In this document: positions 8,651 through 16,795 of the stretch, in pieces
Layout: each line of letters begins with the position of its first letter
Numbering within the stretch: the stretch's first letter is position 1
NCBI RefSeq assembly: GCF_001590795.1
Contig: NZ_JXDL01000001.1
Span: 5,382,525-5,446,524, forward strand
Direction of reading: 5' to 3'
DNA from: Bradyrhizobium sp. AT1
GTDB taxonomy: Bacteria; Pseudomonadota; Alphaproteobacteria; Rhizobiales; Xanthobacteraceae
DNA: 64,000 nt
The notes under the pieces: generated by a model
The model's database searches: none
Told to the model about the DNA's origin: nothing
The model's input: the letters and a program-made list of their open reading frames with translations, nothing else
Position numbers and translations under genes: made by a program

Positions 8651-11572
8651 CTACGCCACGCGCCGGACAGTGTTCAGCATCTCGATGGTGCGGCCGACTT
8701 CCGACGCGGGGCAGGGCTTGCCGAAATAATAGCCCTGCACCGCCGTGCAGCCGCATTCGCGGACGAAGTCGAGTTGCTCCTCGGTCTCCACGCCCTCCGC
8801 CGTGGTCTCGACGCCGAGCACGGAGCCGAGACTTGCGATGGTGCGGACGATGGCAACGCTCTCCGGGCTTTCACCTAGCGTGCCGACGAAGGAGCGGTCG
8901 ATCTTGATACGGTCGAACGGAAATTTGCGCAGGTAACTCAGCGAGGAATAGCCGACGCCGAAATCGTCGAGGCTGACGCGGATTCCCAGCGCACGGAGCT
9001 GGTGCAGGATTTCGATCGTCGCCTCGCTGTCGTCGAGCAGCGCCGTCTCGGTGACCTCGAGCTCGAGCCGCTGCGGCGGCAGGCCGGCCTCCGCCAGCGC
9101 GCTCGTGACCATCGTCACCAGCCCGCGCGAGCGGAACTGCACCGGCGACAGGTTCACCGCGACGGCGACACCGGGCCAGGTCGCGGCGGTCGCACAGGCG
9201 GTGCGCAGCACCCATTCGCCGATTGGGACGATCAGCCCGTTTTCTTCCGCGATGGGAATGAACTCGGCCGGCGAGATGAAGCCGCGCGACGGATGTTTCC
9301 AGCGCAGCAGGGCCTCGAAGCCGGTGAGCTCCGACGAATCGAGCCGGACCTGCGGCTGGAACACCAAATGGAATTCGTGCGCTGCCAGCGCGCCGCGCAG
9401 ATCGTGCTCCAGCGCGTGCCGGCTGCGCGCCTCCTCTTCCATCTCGGGCTCGAACAGCTGATAGGCGCCGCGCCCCTTGGCCTTGGCCTGGTACAGCGCG
9501 AGATCGGCGCATTTCATCAGCTCGTCGGCATCGAGCCCGTGATCGGGCGCGATCGCGATGCCGACGGAGACGCCGACATGGATCGACTGGCTTTCCAGCG
9601 GTGGCGGGTGGCCGATGATTTCGACCAGGCGCCGGGCGAGCTTTTCTGCCGATTGCGGTTGCGGTCCGCGCTGCAGCACGGCGAATTCGTCGCCACCGAG
9701 CCGAGCGACAGTGTCGTGCTCGCCGACATTCTCCTTCAGACGCGCCGCGACCCAGCGCAGCAGCCGGTCGCCGGCGGCATGGCCGAGGCGGTCGTTGACC
9801 GTCTTGAAATTGTCGAGGTCGAAGCACAGCACCGCCATCTCGCCGCCGGCGATCGCGACCTGGTTCAGTCCCTCGCCCATCTTCTCGCGGAACAGCGTGC
9901 GATTGGGCAGGTCGGTGAGCGAGTCGTGGCGCGCCATATGCGCCACCCGGGCCTGGGCCTTGTGGCGCTCGGTGACGTCTTCGTAGGTGACGACCCAGCC
10001 GCCATGCTCCATTCGCTTGTGATTCAGCTTGATGATGCGGCCGTCGGTCAAATGGCGGTGCAGCGTGTGTTCGCCCTCGCGCAGCCGTTCGACGTAGTCG
10101 GCATAGAGCCTGGCCCCCGTCATGTTCTGATGGATACCGAGCTCGCAGCTGTGCTCCATGATCTCGCGCATCGAGACGCCGGGTCTCACGATGTCGGGCG
10201 ACAGGCCGTACATCTCGATATAGCGGCGATTGCACACGATGACGTGCAGGCTCGCATCGAGCATGCACAGACCCTGGCTCATGTTGTTCAGCGCCGCGTC
10301 GAAGCGGCGGTACTGCTCGCTCAGCTCCTCGATCGCGTGCTCGCGTTCGGTGATGTCCTCATAGGTGGCGACGAAGCCGCCCTCGGCGAGCGCGCAATAG
10401 CGTACGGAGATCACGGTATCGTTCGACATGCTCCGCCGCATCGGCGAGCGGTCGCGGTTCGCGATTCGCTCTCTGGCGGCTTCGAGGATCTGCTCCGGGC
10501 TGTACTCCGAAGCAAACGCACCGTTCACCATCGAACGCTCGATCAGCTCGGCGAGATGCGTGCCGGGCCTGGTCTCCTCTTGCGACAGCCGGTAGATCTT
10601 GCGGTAGGTGGTGTTGCAGACGCGGAGGCGCATGTCGCTGTCGTAGAAGGCGAGCCCGTGCGCCATGTTCTCCAGCGCCGCATCGAGGATGAAGTTCTGC
10701 TGCCTCAGCGTTTCCTCGTACTGCAACCGCTCGGTGACATCCTCGTGCACCGTCACCCAGCCGCCGTCGGGCAGGAAACGGGAGACCGTCTGCACCATGC
10801 GTCCGTCGTAACGCATCACCAGCATGGTTTTCGCCCGTCTGGCGCGCACGTCCTCCAGTCTGGAATTGTGGAATTCGTCGGCCGGCATGCCCGGCAGATT
10901 GCCGCGCGAAATCCAGTGGTCGAGCACCGCACGATGCGAGACGCCCGGCTTCACCACGCCGGGATCGAGATTATAGAGGTTCAGGAAACGATCGTTGCAG
11001 ACGACGACGCGGCTCTCGGCGTCGTACATGATGAGGCCGTGCGACATGTTGGAGAGTGCGTGCTGGCTGCGCTCGGTCTGCACGCGCAATTCCGCTTCGA
11101 GCCGGGCGAGGCGGGTGACATCGTCGCAGATCGTCATCCAGCCGCCGCCGGGAAGCGGCTTCAGCTCGAGCGACATGACGAGGCCGGTGGCAAGTCGCTG
11201 CTCGGTCCGGAACGGCTGTCCGCCCGCAATCTGCGCCATCCGCGCCGAATAGAGAGCGTCAAGCTCGCCTTCCGGAAAGTTGCCCCGCCCGGCGCTGTGC
11301 GCGAGCACCTCGCGGTAGCTGGTGCCGACACGCACGACATCGGCCGACATGCCGAACAGCGACAAATAGCGTTGGTTGACCAGCACGATCCGGTTGTCGG
11401 CATCGTAGACGCAGACGCCTTGCTCCATGTGGTCGAGCGCAAGCTGGCTCAGCGCGACCAGGGCCTCCGGGCCCTGCTCGCGGCGTGCACCAAGCTCGTT
11501 GTCGCGGGTCGAAATCATGGGATCGGCGGCATCTCGGCGGGCAATAGGCTTAACGCAATCTAATTCAGCCAC
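8651..11572 (-). CDS. Four-PAS GGDEF-EAL cyclic-di-GMP signalling protein
   Basis: A 973-residue cytosolic protein. Four tandem PAS domains (PAS_7-like, each about 115-125 residues) start near residues 40, 165, 295 and 420. Each opens with a variant of NMSxGLCMxDA and closes with a variant of GGWVxTxEDVTER. A GGDEF domain (about 545-700) has the intact active site RLGGDEF. Its inhibitory-site position reads GEHD, not RxxD, so product inhibition at that site looks lost. The EAL domain (about 715-960) keeps FEALLRW, NLSP, EVTET, LDDFGVGYSS, IKIDRSF and AEGVET. Both activities are possible, tuned by the PAS sensors. Starts at 11572 or 11518 are both ATG. Confidence 0.93.
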   Translation of the reverse strand: MAELDCVKPIARRDAADPMISTRDNELGARREQGPEALVALSQLALDHMEQGVCVYDADNRIVLVNQRYLSLFGMSADVVRVGTSYREVLAHSAGRGNFPEGELDALYSARMAQIAGGQPFRTEQRLATGLVMSLELKPLPGGGWMTICDDVTRLARLEAELRVQTERSQHALSNMSHGLIMYDAESRVVVCNDRFLNLYNLDPGVVKPGVSHRAVLDHWISRGNLPGMPADEFHNSRLEDVRARRAKTMLVMRYDGRMVQTVSRFLPDGGWVTVHEDVTERLQYEETLRQQNFILDAALENMAHGLAFYDSDMRLRVCNTTYRKIYRLSQEETRPGTHLAELIERSMVNGAFASEYSPEQILEAARERIANRDRSPMRRSMSNDTVISVRYCALAEGGFVATYEDITEREHAIEELSEQYRRFDAALNNMSQGLCMLDASLHVIVCNRRYIEMYGLSPDIVRPGVSMREIMEHSCELGIHQNMTGARLYADYVERLREGEHTLHRHLTDGRIIKLNHKRMEHGGWVVTYEDVTERHKAQARVAHMARHDSLTDLPNRTLFREKMGEGLNQVAIAGGEMAVLCFDLDNFKTVNDRLGHAAGDRLLRWVAARLKENVGEHDTVARLGGDEFAVLQRGPQPQSAEKLARRLVEIIGHPPPLESQSIHVGVSVGIAIAPDHGLDADELMKCADLALYQAKAKGRGAYQLFEPEMEEEARSRHALEHDLRGALAAHEFHLVFQPQVRLDSSELTGFEALLRWKHPSRGFISPAEFIPIAEENGLIVPIGEWVLRTACATAATWPGVAVAVNLSPVQFRSRGLVTMVTSALAEAGLPPQRLELEVTETALLDDSEATIEILHQLRALGIRVSLDDFGVGYSSLSYLRKFPFDRIKIDRSFVGTLGESPESVAIVRTIASLGSVLGVETTAEGVETEEQLDFVRECGCTAVQGYYFGKPCPASEVGRTIEMLNTVRRVA

Positions 11573-11702
11573 CGAGGGTAGCGAAGAGGCGGGAAAATTC
11601 CCTTAAGCGCAGTAGTTTACGGAGGGTGACCGGGGATGGAGAGCGCGCCGGAATGCGGAGACTCCTTCAAGAGTTGGCCGGTACGGCGCAACATATTGAG
11701 GT

Positions 11703-11738
11703 GTCGTCCCTATGGATCCCTGCGTTCGCAGGGACGAC
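11703..11738. repeat. Solo terminus of the GTCGTCCC element
   Basis: GTCGTCCC, then TATGG, then the TCCCTGCGTTCGCAGGGACGAC terminus found at 15637-15763 and 21193-21318. It looks like a copy that has lost its interior and one arm. It lies in the intergenic region between the GGDEF-EAL gene and the GNAT-like gene. Confidence 0.7.
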
Positions 11739-11765
11739 AGCGCTGGTTGGGTCCGAAAGCCTTCG

Positions 11766-12641
11766 CTACGGCCCGTACAGCACCAGTTCCGTATCCGTGA
11801 GGTCGCCAAGCTGCGGCCGGTGCGGGCCCTTGAAGTATTTGCGACCGCGCCGCTCGGTATAAATGCCGACAAGGCCGGGAATCGGTTCGTTGGAATCGAG
11901 CGCCACCGCGACCTTGCCGAGCCGAAGCAGCAGTCGCCCGATGCGGCCCGCACAGGCGACGTATTCCGCGGCGCTGCGGCAATAGATCAGCTTCATCGCG
12001 GGGGGCGCAATGAAGCCGCGGCGGATGCGCACCGGTTGCAGGATGAAGGGGAATGTTCCCTTCGGCGTGCGGCAGACGAGGCTGAGGCAATTGTAGCGCG
12101 CGTGCCGCGTCAGCAGCTCTGTCTCGGCTTCGGACAGCCCTTCGATCGTCTTGGCGTGAGGCGAGATGACCTCGATCTCGCTCCAGCGCGGGGGGCGCGC
12201 CAGCGCAGGGACCGAGAAGAATATGCCGCGGCAATAGGCGCGAAAGCCCTGCGTCTCGATGATCGGCCAGGTCCACGGCGCCGGGCTGATGTTGAAGTAA
12301 GTCACGTCCTTGTGCCGCTGCGCGATCTTGGTCAGCAGCGGGGCGTAATTGCGATAGGCCGGATCGACATACCAGCTCGACAGGTTGCACTGGATGGCGG
12401 TCTCTTCGCCGTTCTTGCGCGCCGTGTAGATCAGCAGCAGCACGCCGACCGGCGTGCCGTCACTTTCGAGCATGTAGCCGAAGCGCGGATAGCCCTCCGG
12501 CACAGAGCGGAAGGCCTGTCGGCGCAGGCCCTGGATCCAATAGTTGCGTGAACGGCCGACGAAGCCGCGCGTCAGCAGGTCCGCGACCGCCTCGGCGTCG
12601 GACTCGGTGATCTCGCGGCATCGCACCTTGGTGTGAATCAC
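11766..12641 (-). CDS. GNAT-like acyltransferase of the carrier-protein aminoacylation cluster
   Basis: A 291-residue cytosolic protein. The N-terminus reads VRCREITESDAEAVADLL, the opening of a GNAT fold, and FGYMLESDGTPVGVLLLIY is the central GNAT strand region. The C-terminal half is a second, less conserved domain. I place it as an acyl-CoA (or acyl-carrier-protein) acyltransferase. The start is a GTG. It lies downstream of the amino acid:[carrier protein] ligase on the same strand, about 100 bases away and separated by a palindromic element. By inference it could use the aminoacylated carrier protein as donor; no direct evidence supports this. Confidence 0.7.
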   Translation of the reverse strand: MIHTKVRCREITESDAEAVADLLTRGFVGRSRNYWIQGLRRQAFRSVPEGYPRFGYMLESDGTPVGVLLLIYTARKNGEETAIQCNLSSWYVDPAYRNYAPLLTKIAQRHKDVTYFNISPAPWTWPIIETQGFRAYCRGIFFSVPALARPPRWSEIEVISPHAKTIEGLSEAETELLTRHARYNCLSLVCRTPKGTFPFILQPVRIRRGFIAPPAMKLIYCRSAAEYVACAGRIGRLLLRLGKVAVALDSNEPIPGLVGIYTERRGRKYFKGPHRPQLGDLTDTELVLYGP

Positions 12642-12688
12642 GCTCGTCTTACCCGTGGAAATGACAGGCCTCGTTCAGTCTCTTGTTT

Positions 12689-12737
12689 CGGCATGATCAT
12701 CTCGGAAAACCGCTTCGCACTTTTCCGGCTCATGCCG
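12689..12737. repeat. Rhizobial palindromic element abutting the ligase stop codon
   Basis: CGGCATGA and TCATGCCG form the outer arms; CGGAAAA and TTTTCCG form the inner arms around CCGCTTCGCAC. The element begins at the base next to the ligase stop codon, so it probably forms the 3' hairpin of that message. As far as I recall, GGAAAACCG...TTTTCCG palindromes of this kind are dispersed in Bradyrhizobium and relatives. Confidence 0.65.
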
Positions 12738-13718
12738 TTAGCGCCAACCTTCGCCATGGGCGCCGACCGTCGACGACGGCTGCAGGCCCAGGATGTCGCG
12801 CACCTCGGCGGGCCAGGCGGAAAGGTCGGTGCCGTGGGTGTGGAACATGGCGACGGCCAGGCGGTCCATGCCGAAGGCGACGCAGCCGGTGTGGGCCGGT
12901 TCGCCATTGGCGTCCTGGATGCCCCAGGTCGTGCCGAAATGCTCGCGGTGATAGTTGAAGCTCATGCAGGCGGTCGGCTGCTCTTCCGAGCGCAGCGGGA
13001 TGAGGAGCTCGAACTTCAGCTGCTGCTGCTTCTGGCTCACCGCCTTCATCTGGCCGACGCGGCCGAAGAAGGGATCGCTGGCATAGTCGACACGGAAGGT
13101 GAGACCGAGATCGGTCGCGATCTTCTGTGCGCGCACCATCCAGCGCTCGCGGAAATCGGCGACGTCGTCGGGGCTGCCGATGCACACATATTCGCGCATC
13201 CGGAACGATTGCAGCCGGTCGAGATGCTTCGACGGTTCGCGGCGGAAGCAATCGGCGGCGACGTCGAAGCGCAGGCCGCCGTTAGGCAGCTGGCCCCGGC
13301 TCGCGGCGATCGGATAGACCGGATAGCAGGCGGCCGGCGACAGCACGAGGTCGGCGGGCGACAGCGAAGTGGTCCAGTCGCCGCCGGCATCGAAGCGGCT
13401 TACCGCGGCGTTGATCTCGCGTTCGGTCCCGTGCAGGCCGCAAACGCAGCCGAGCAGGTTCGGAAAGCTCTTGAGGTAGCCGGATTTTTCCAGCTGAGCC
13501 CGGCTCATCACCGGCGGGAAGCGCATCACTTCGGTGCCGGCCTCGCGATGGCTCGTGATCAGCGCGGCGAGCTTCTCGACGATGCCTTCATAGAGCGCGG
13601 TACGGGCATAGACGCCGTCGGCGCCCATGCGGTGGAACAGCTTGTCGGCGAGATGATCGAGCGGATCGATCATTTGCGGTGCGGTCGCGGGCGAATCGGG
13701 AAGAATGGCAATGTTCAT
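12738..13718 (-). CDS. Amino acid:[carrier protein] ligase (seryl-tRNA synthetase-like, glycine type)
   Basis: A 326-residue class II aminoacyl-tRNA-synthetase homologue without a tRNA-binding domain. Family members activate an amino acid with ATP and load it on the phosphopantetheine arm of a small carrier protein rather than tRNA. With the ATG reading MNIAILPDSP as residue 1, the zinc ligands are C131, E176 and C279, the same numbers I recall for glycine-specific Bll0957 of Bradyrhizobium. Class II motif 2 FRREPSKHLDRLQSFRMRE and motif 3 GCVAFGMDRLAVAMF are visible. An in-frame ATG at 13772, directly after the upstream stop codon, is less likely. The carrier protein and an acyl-CoA dehydrogenase are adjacent. 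Confidence in family and probable glycine use is high. Confidence 0.92.
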   Translation of the reverse strand: MNIAILPDSPATAPQMIDPLDHLADKLFHRMGADGVYARTALYEGIVEKLAALITSHREAGTEVMRFPPVMSRAQLEKSGYLKSFPNLLGCVCGLHGTEREINAAVSRFDAGGDWTTSLSPADLVLSPAACYPVYPIAASRGQLPNGGLRFDVAADCFRREPSKHLDRLQSFRMREYVCIGSPDDVADFRERWMVRAQKIATDLGLTFRVDYASDPFFGRVGQMKAVSQKQQQLKFELLIPLRSEEQPTACMSFNYHREHFGTTWGIQDANGEPAHTGCVAFGMDRLAVAMFHTHGTDLSAWPAEVRDILGLQPSSTVGAHGEGWR

Positions 13719-13772
13719 GTCGCGATGTCCTGCTATCTCAAAATTGTTCTTGTTGGTTCGGTCGTCAAACAT

Positions 13773-14990
13773 TCAGTCGCGAAGGCTGGTTGGCACGCCG
13801 CTCATCAGCGTCGATGTCGCGGCATTGGCCAGAATGCGGTCGTTGTTGATCATGATCGGGGACGACAACACGTCGCGGAGGTGCCGGCCCATGGTGAACT
13901 CGCCGTCGTTGCGGTAGCCGGAGAGGCCGGCCGTGCGCATCGCATGCATCACGGTCTCGACCGCGAGCTCGGAGGCTTGCACCTTCAGAAGCGTGATCGA
14001 GGACTGGAAGTCGAGCGAGGCGAGGGCCCGCTCGTCATGCTCGGCGCGGGCGAAAGCGTCGGTGTTGGCAGCGATCAGCGCGCGCAGCTTGGCCAGCGAC
14101 ATCTTGGCGGCGGTGAAGTGAGCTGCGGCCGGCGGCATCTGGCCGCCGGAAGAGCGCGCGGCCTTGCGGACGAAGGCCTGCGCGCGGGTCACGGCTGCGG
14201 CGGCGATTCCGGCCCAGGCCGACGACCAGCACAGATGCGCGAACGGCGTCATGGTCTGGGCGTGGATCTTGTCATAGGATTCCGGGAAGACGCGGTCGGC
14301 GGGGCAATCGACCTTCAGCTCGAAACCGGTCGAGCAGGTGCCGCGCATGCCCAGTGTTTCCCAACCCAGCGTCCGCTTCAGCGAATAATCGTCCTTGGCG
14401 AGTGCCAGCAGGACCTGATCGGAGGCTGCGGCCTCGTTGGCGCGGCGGGCAATGGTGACGAGGCCGTCGGCTTCCGCGCCGTAGGAGATCACGGTGGCAT
14501 CGCGCACCAGCGAGACGGTGTCGCCGGCGTGGTCGACGGCGGCGGCGCTGGCGCGGATATTGCCGCCGTTCTGGCCTTCGGTGGTGGAGGAGGCGAGCAG
14601 CCACTGGTCGCGGGCGACCCGGCGCATCATGGTTTCCATCCAGGGGATGCCGTGGCCGTGCCTGACGACGCAGGCGACCTTGGTCTGGTGCATCGCGTAG
14701 ATCATCGCGGTCGAGGCGCAGGCGCGTCCGAGCGTGTAGCAGATGTCGGTGACGTCGTAGATGGAGGCGCCGAAGCCGCCGTACTCGACCGGGATCATGA
14801 CGCCGAGCAGCTTCTGCTCGCGCGCGATCTCGAAAGCCTTGTGCGGGAAACGGGCGTCGCGATCGACGCCGTCGGCGTCGGCCGCCGCGGCGGACGCGGT
14901 CCGGGCGGCGCGTTCGATCAGGGAGGGACCCTGCTCGAGGAAGCTCGTCGGTGTTTCGTCGACAGTGAGGACTGCTTCACGCACGTTCAT
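13773..14990 (-). CDS. Acyl-CoA dehydrogenase-like flavoprotein of the carrier-protein cluster
   Basis: A 405-residue acyl-CoA dehydrogenase family protein: N-terminal helical domain (about 25-140), central beta domain, and C-terminal helical domain (about 240-390) with a GYRNDGEFTMGRHLRD stretch. It uses FAD to desaturate acyl thioesters. The ATG is preceded by GGAGGCGGACGAG. It is directly upstream of the ligase on the same strand and divergent from the carrier protein, so the inferred substrate is an aminoacyl- or acyl-carrier-protein rather than a CoA ester. The canonical C-terminal catalytic Glu region could not be assigned with certainty. Confidence 0.85.
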   Translation of the reverse strand: MNVREAVLTVDETPTSFLEQGPSLIERAARTASAAAADADGVDRDARFPHKAFEIAREQKLLGVMIPVEYGGFGASIYDVTDICYTLGRACASTAMIYAMHQTKVACVVRHGHGIPWMETMMRRVARDQWLLASSTTEGQNGGNIRASAAAVDHAGDTVSLVRDATVISYGAEADGLVTIARRANEAAASDQVLLALAKDDYSLKRTLGWETLGMRGTCSTGFELKVDCPADRVFPESYDKIHAQTMTPFAHLCWSSAWAGIAAAAVTRAQAFVRKAARSSGGQMPPAAAHFTAAKMSLAKLRALIAANTDAFARAEHDERALASLDFQSSITLLKVQASELAVETVMHAMRTAGLSGYRNDGEFTMGRHLRDVLSSPIMINNDRILANAATSTLMSGVPTSLRD

Positions 14991-15348
14991 ACTCGTCCGC
15001 CTCCGGTTTGCCGTTCGAGATCGCCGGCATCATTCGCGATGCGCGTAAGCGATCCTCCGGCTATCTTTGCTTGTGAGACGAGGCTACGGATTTAATTCAA
15101 ATTCGTCGATGAAATAGAGGGTAAACAAAGTCAAATTCCGAACGAACAGTTAAGGTCCGGTTGTTTGCATCGCCCGGTTTTCGGACATCGCGTTAGGAAT
15201 CTGGAAGTAGGGACGAATTCCGGACAATCTGAGTCATCGTTTACTAAGAAACGCGAAGTATTGATGTCGCCCATTGCGGGCCCGGCAGGCCGTGCCCATC
15301 GTAGCCGGAAGCCGGTCCGAGTTTTGACAGACAGACGGGAATTTGCCG
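14991..15348. promoter_or_regulatory. Divergent promoter region between acyl-CoA dehydrogenase and carrier protein
   Basis: A 358-base gap with no convincing gene. Its middle (about 15085-15180) is clearly AT-richer than the surroundings and contains ATTTAATTCAAATTC and GTAAACAAAGTCAAATTCC, plausible places for outward-facing promoters. AATTCCG occurs twice (near 15134 and 15217). A short open frame from 15165 lacks a ribosome binding site and family resemblance. Confidence 0.5.
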
Positions 15349-15621
15349 ATGCAAGCCTTTGATACCGAATTGCGCAATCGCATCATCAAGCTGGTGAAGG
15401 GTGTCCTCGAGCAGAATTCGCTCAGCGCCGACGTCACGCCGTCTGCCAAGCTCGTCGACGTCGGCCTGACCTCGATGGACATGGTCAATCTGATGCTCGG
15501 CGTCGAGGCCGAGTTCGACTTCACCATCCCGCAATCGGAGATCACGCCGGAGAATTTCCAGTCCGTCGAGACGCTGGAGCGGATGGTGGCGAAGCAGTTG
15601 CAGCTGGCGAACGCGGCATAA
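15349..15621 (+). CDS. Aminoacyl/acyl carrier protein partner of the ligase
   Basis: A 90-residue acidic four-helix carrier protein. The motif VGLTSMD carries the phosphopantetheine attachment serine at residue 42, and the rest (VNLMLGVEAEFDFTIP) fits the PP-binding fold. It is divergent from the dehydrogenase/ligase pair, the arrangement known for Bradyrhizobium carrier proteins charged by the synthetase-like ligases. It should be primed by a 4'-phosphopantetheinyl transferase encoded elsewhere and then glycylated. The ATG at 15349 is preceded by ACGGGAA; a TTG two codons earlier is also in frame. Confidence 0.92.
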   Translation: MQAFDTELRNRIIKLVKGVLEQNSLSADVTPSAKLVDVGLTSMDMVNLMLGVEAEFDFTIPQSEITPENFQSVETLERMVAKQLQLANAA

Positions 15622-15636
15622 GCCAAAACCACAACT

Positions 15637-15763
15637 GTCGTCCCTGCGAACGCAGGGACCCATACCGCGGAATCTATCGACCTTTGACGGTCACAGTACC
15701 GAACGACGAGTCTTCGCCAAACCACGGCCTGTGGTTATGGGTCCCTGCGTTCGCAGGGACGAC
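15637..15763. repeat. GTCGTCCC element, full copy A (127 bp)
   Basis: Terminal inverted repeats GTCGTCCCTGCGAACGCAGG and CCTGCGTTCGCAGGGACGAC flank an interior containing ACCGAACGACGAGTCTTCGC and CCAAACCAC. The reverse complement of 21193-21318 matches it across its whole length with scattered substitutions. Each terminus is itself a small hairpin (CCCTGCG/CGCAGGG). It lies between the carrier protein and mtnP and has no coding content, so it is a MITE-like or REP-like dispersed unit. Confidence 0.85.
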
Positions 15764-15889
15764 ACTGAGTGCCTAGCGCGCACCTTCCGCCCCTCACACC
15801 CCCGGCATCTTCCCACCACCCCGTTCCAAAACCGTCGCAAAGCTGGCATAGCTTAACCATGTCGTACGTGGCGAACGGGTGGAGCAGGC

Positions 15890-16765
15890 ATGACTCAGGC
15901 GGTATTGGGCATCATCGGTGGCTCCGGCATCTATGACCTGCCGGGTCTCGAGGGTGCGCGCGAAGAGGTGATCGAGAGCCCCTGGGGCGAGCCGTCGGCG
16001 CCTTTGAGACGCGGCACCATTGCCGGCCTGCCGGTGGTGTTCCTGCCGCGCCACGACAAGGGCCACCGCCTCTCCCCCTCCGACATCAATTATCGCGCCA
16101 ATATCGACGTGCTGAAGCGCGCCGGTGTCACCGACCTGATCTCGTTATCGGCCTGCGGCTCCTTCAAGGAGGAGCTGCCGCCCGGAACTTTCGTTCTCGT
16201 CGACCAGTTCGTCGACCGCACCCACAAGCGCGAGAGCTCGTTCTTCGGACGAGGCTGCGTCGCGCATGTGTCGATGGCGCATCCCGTCTCGCCGCGCCTG
16301 CGCATTCATCTTGCCGCGGCAGCCGAAGCCGAAGGCATCGCGATCGGGCGCGGTGGAACCTATGTCTGCATGGAAGGGCCGCAATTCTCGACATATGCCG
16401 AGAGCATGACCTACAAGACGCTGGGCTATTCGGTGATCGGCATGACCAACATGCCGGAAGCCAAGCTCGCACGTGAGGCGGAGATCTGCTACGCCACCGT
16501 GGCGATGGTGACGGATTTCGATTGCTGGCATCCCGATCACGACGCCGTCACCGTGCAGGACATCATCCGCGTCTTGACCTCGAACGCCGACAAGGCGAAA
16601 GCGCTGGTGGCGCGACTGGCCAAGGACTTTCCGCGCGAGCATGAGCCGTGCCCGATCGGTTCGGACCGGGCGCTCGACACCGCGCTGATCACGGCGCCCG
16701 AAGCGCGCGATCCCGAACTTCTGAAGAAGCTCGATGCGGTGGCTGGGCGCATCCTGCGCGGTTGA
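15890..16765 (+). CDS. mtnP: S-methyl-5'-thioadenosine phosphorylase
   Basis: A 291-residue phosphorylase that splits methylthioadenosine, a by-product of polyamine and homoserine-lactone synthesis, into adenine and 5-methylthioribose-1-phosphate. Visible motifs are IIGGSGIYDLPGLE at the N-terminus (phosphate loop), FLPRHDKGHRLSP, YVCMEGPQFSTYAES and IGMTNMPEAKLAREAEICYA (purine/ribose site), and MVTDFDCWH. The ATG has GGAG seven bases upstream. It precedes mtnA by 30 bases, so the two form an operon for the first two steps of methionine salvage. Confidence 0.97.
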   Translation: MTQAVLGIIGGSGIYDLPGLEGAREEVIESPWGEPSAPLRRGTIAGLPVVFLPRHDKGHRLSPSDINYRANIDVLKRAGVTDLISLSACGSFKEELPPGTFVLVDQFVDRTHKRESSFFGRGCVAHVSMAHPVSPRLRIHLAAAAEAEGIAIGRGGTYVCMEGPQFSTYAESMTYKTLGYSVIGMTNMPEAKLAREAEICYATVAMVTDFDCWHPDHDAVTVQDIIRVLTSNADKAKALVARLAKDFPREHEPCPIGSDRALDTALITAPEARDPELLKKLDAVAGRILRG

Positions 16766-16795
16766 GGCGCAAGACAGACGAGAAGGCAGAATGCC

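Noticed and set aside
9002..11563. An 853-codon open frame antisense to the PAS-GGDEF-EAL gene
   Set aside because: Shadow frame created by the codon bias of the real gene; no recognisable domain.
12633..15095. An 820-codon open frame antisense to the ligase and acyl-CoA dehydrogenase genes
   Set aside because: It has the same character: a Gly/Ala/Arg-rich product without family resemblance, covering two well-supported genes.
15165..15362. A 65-codon open frame upstream of the carrier protein
   Set aside because: Starts without a ribosome binding site, overlaps the carrier-protein start and resembles nothing known; the region is better read as promoter.
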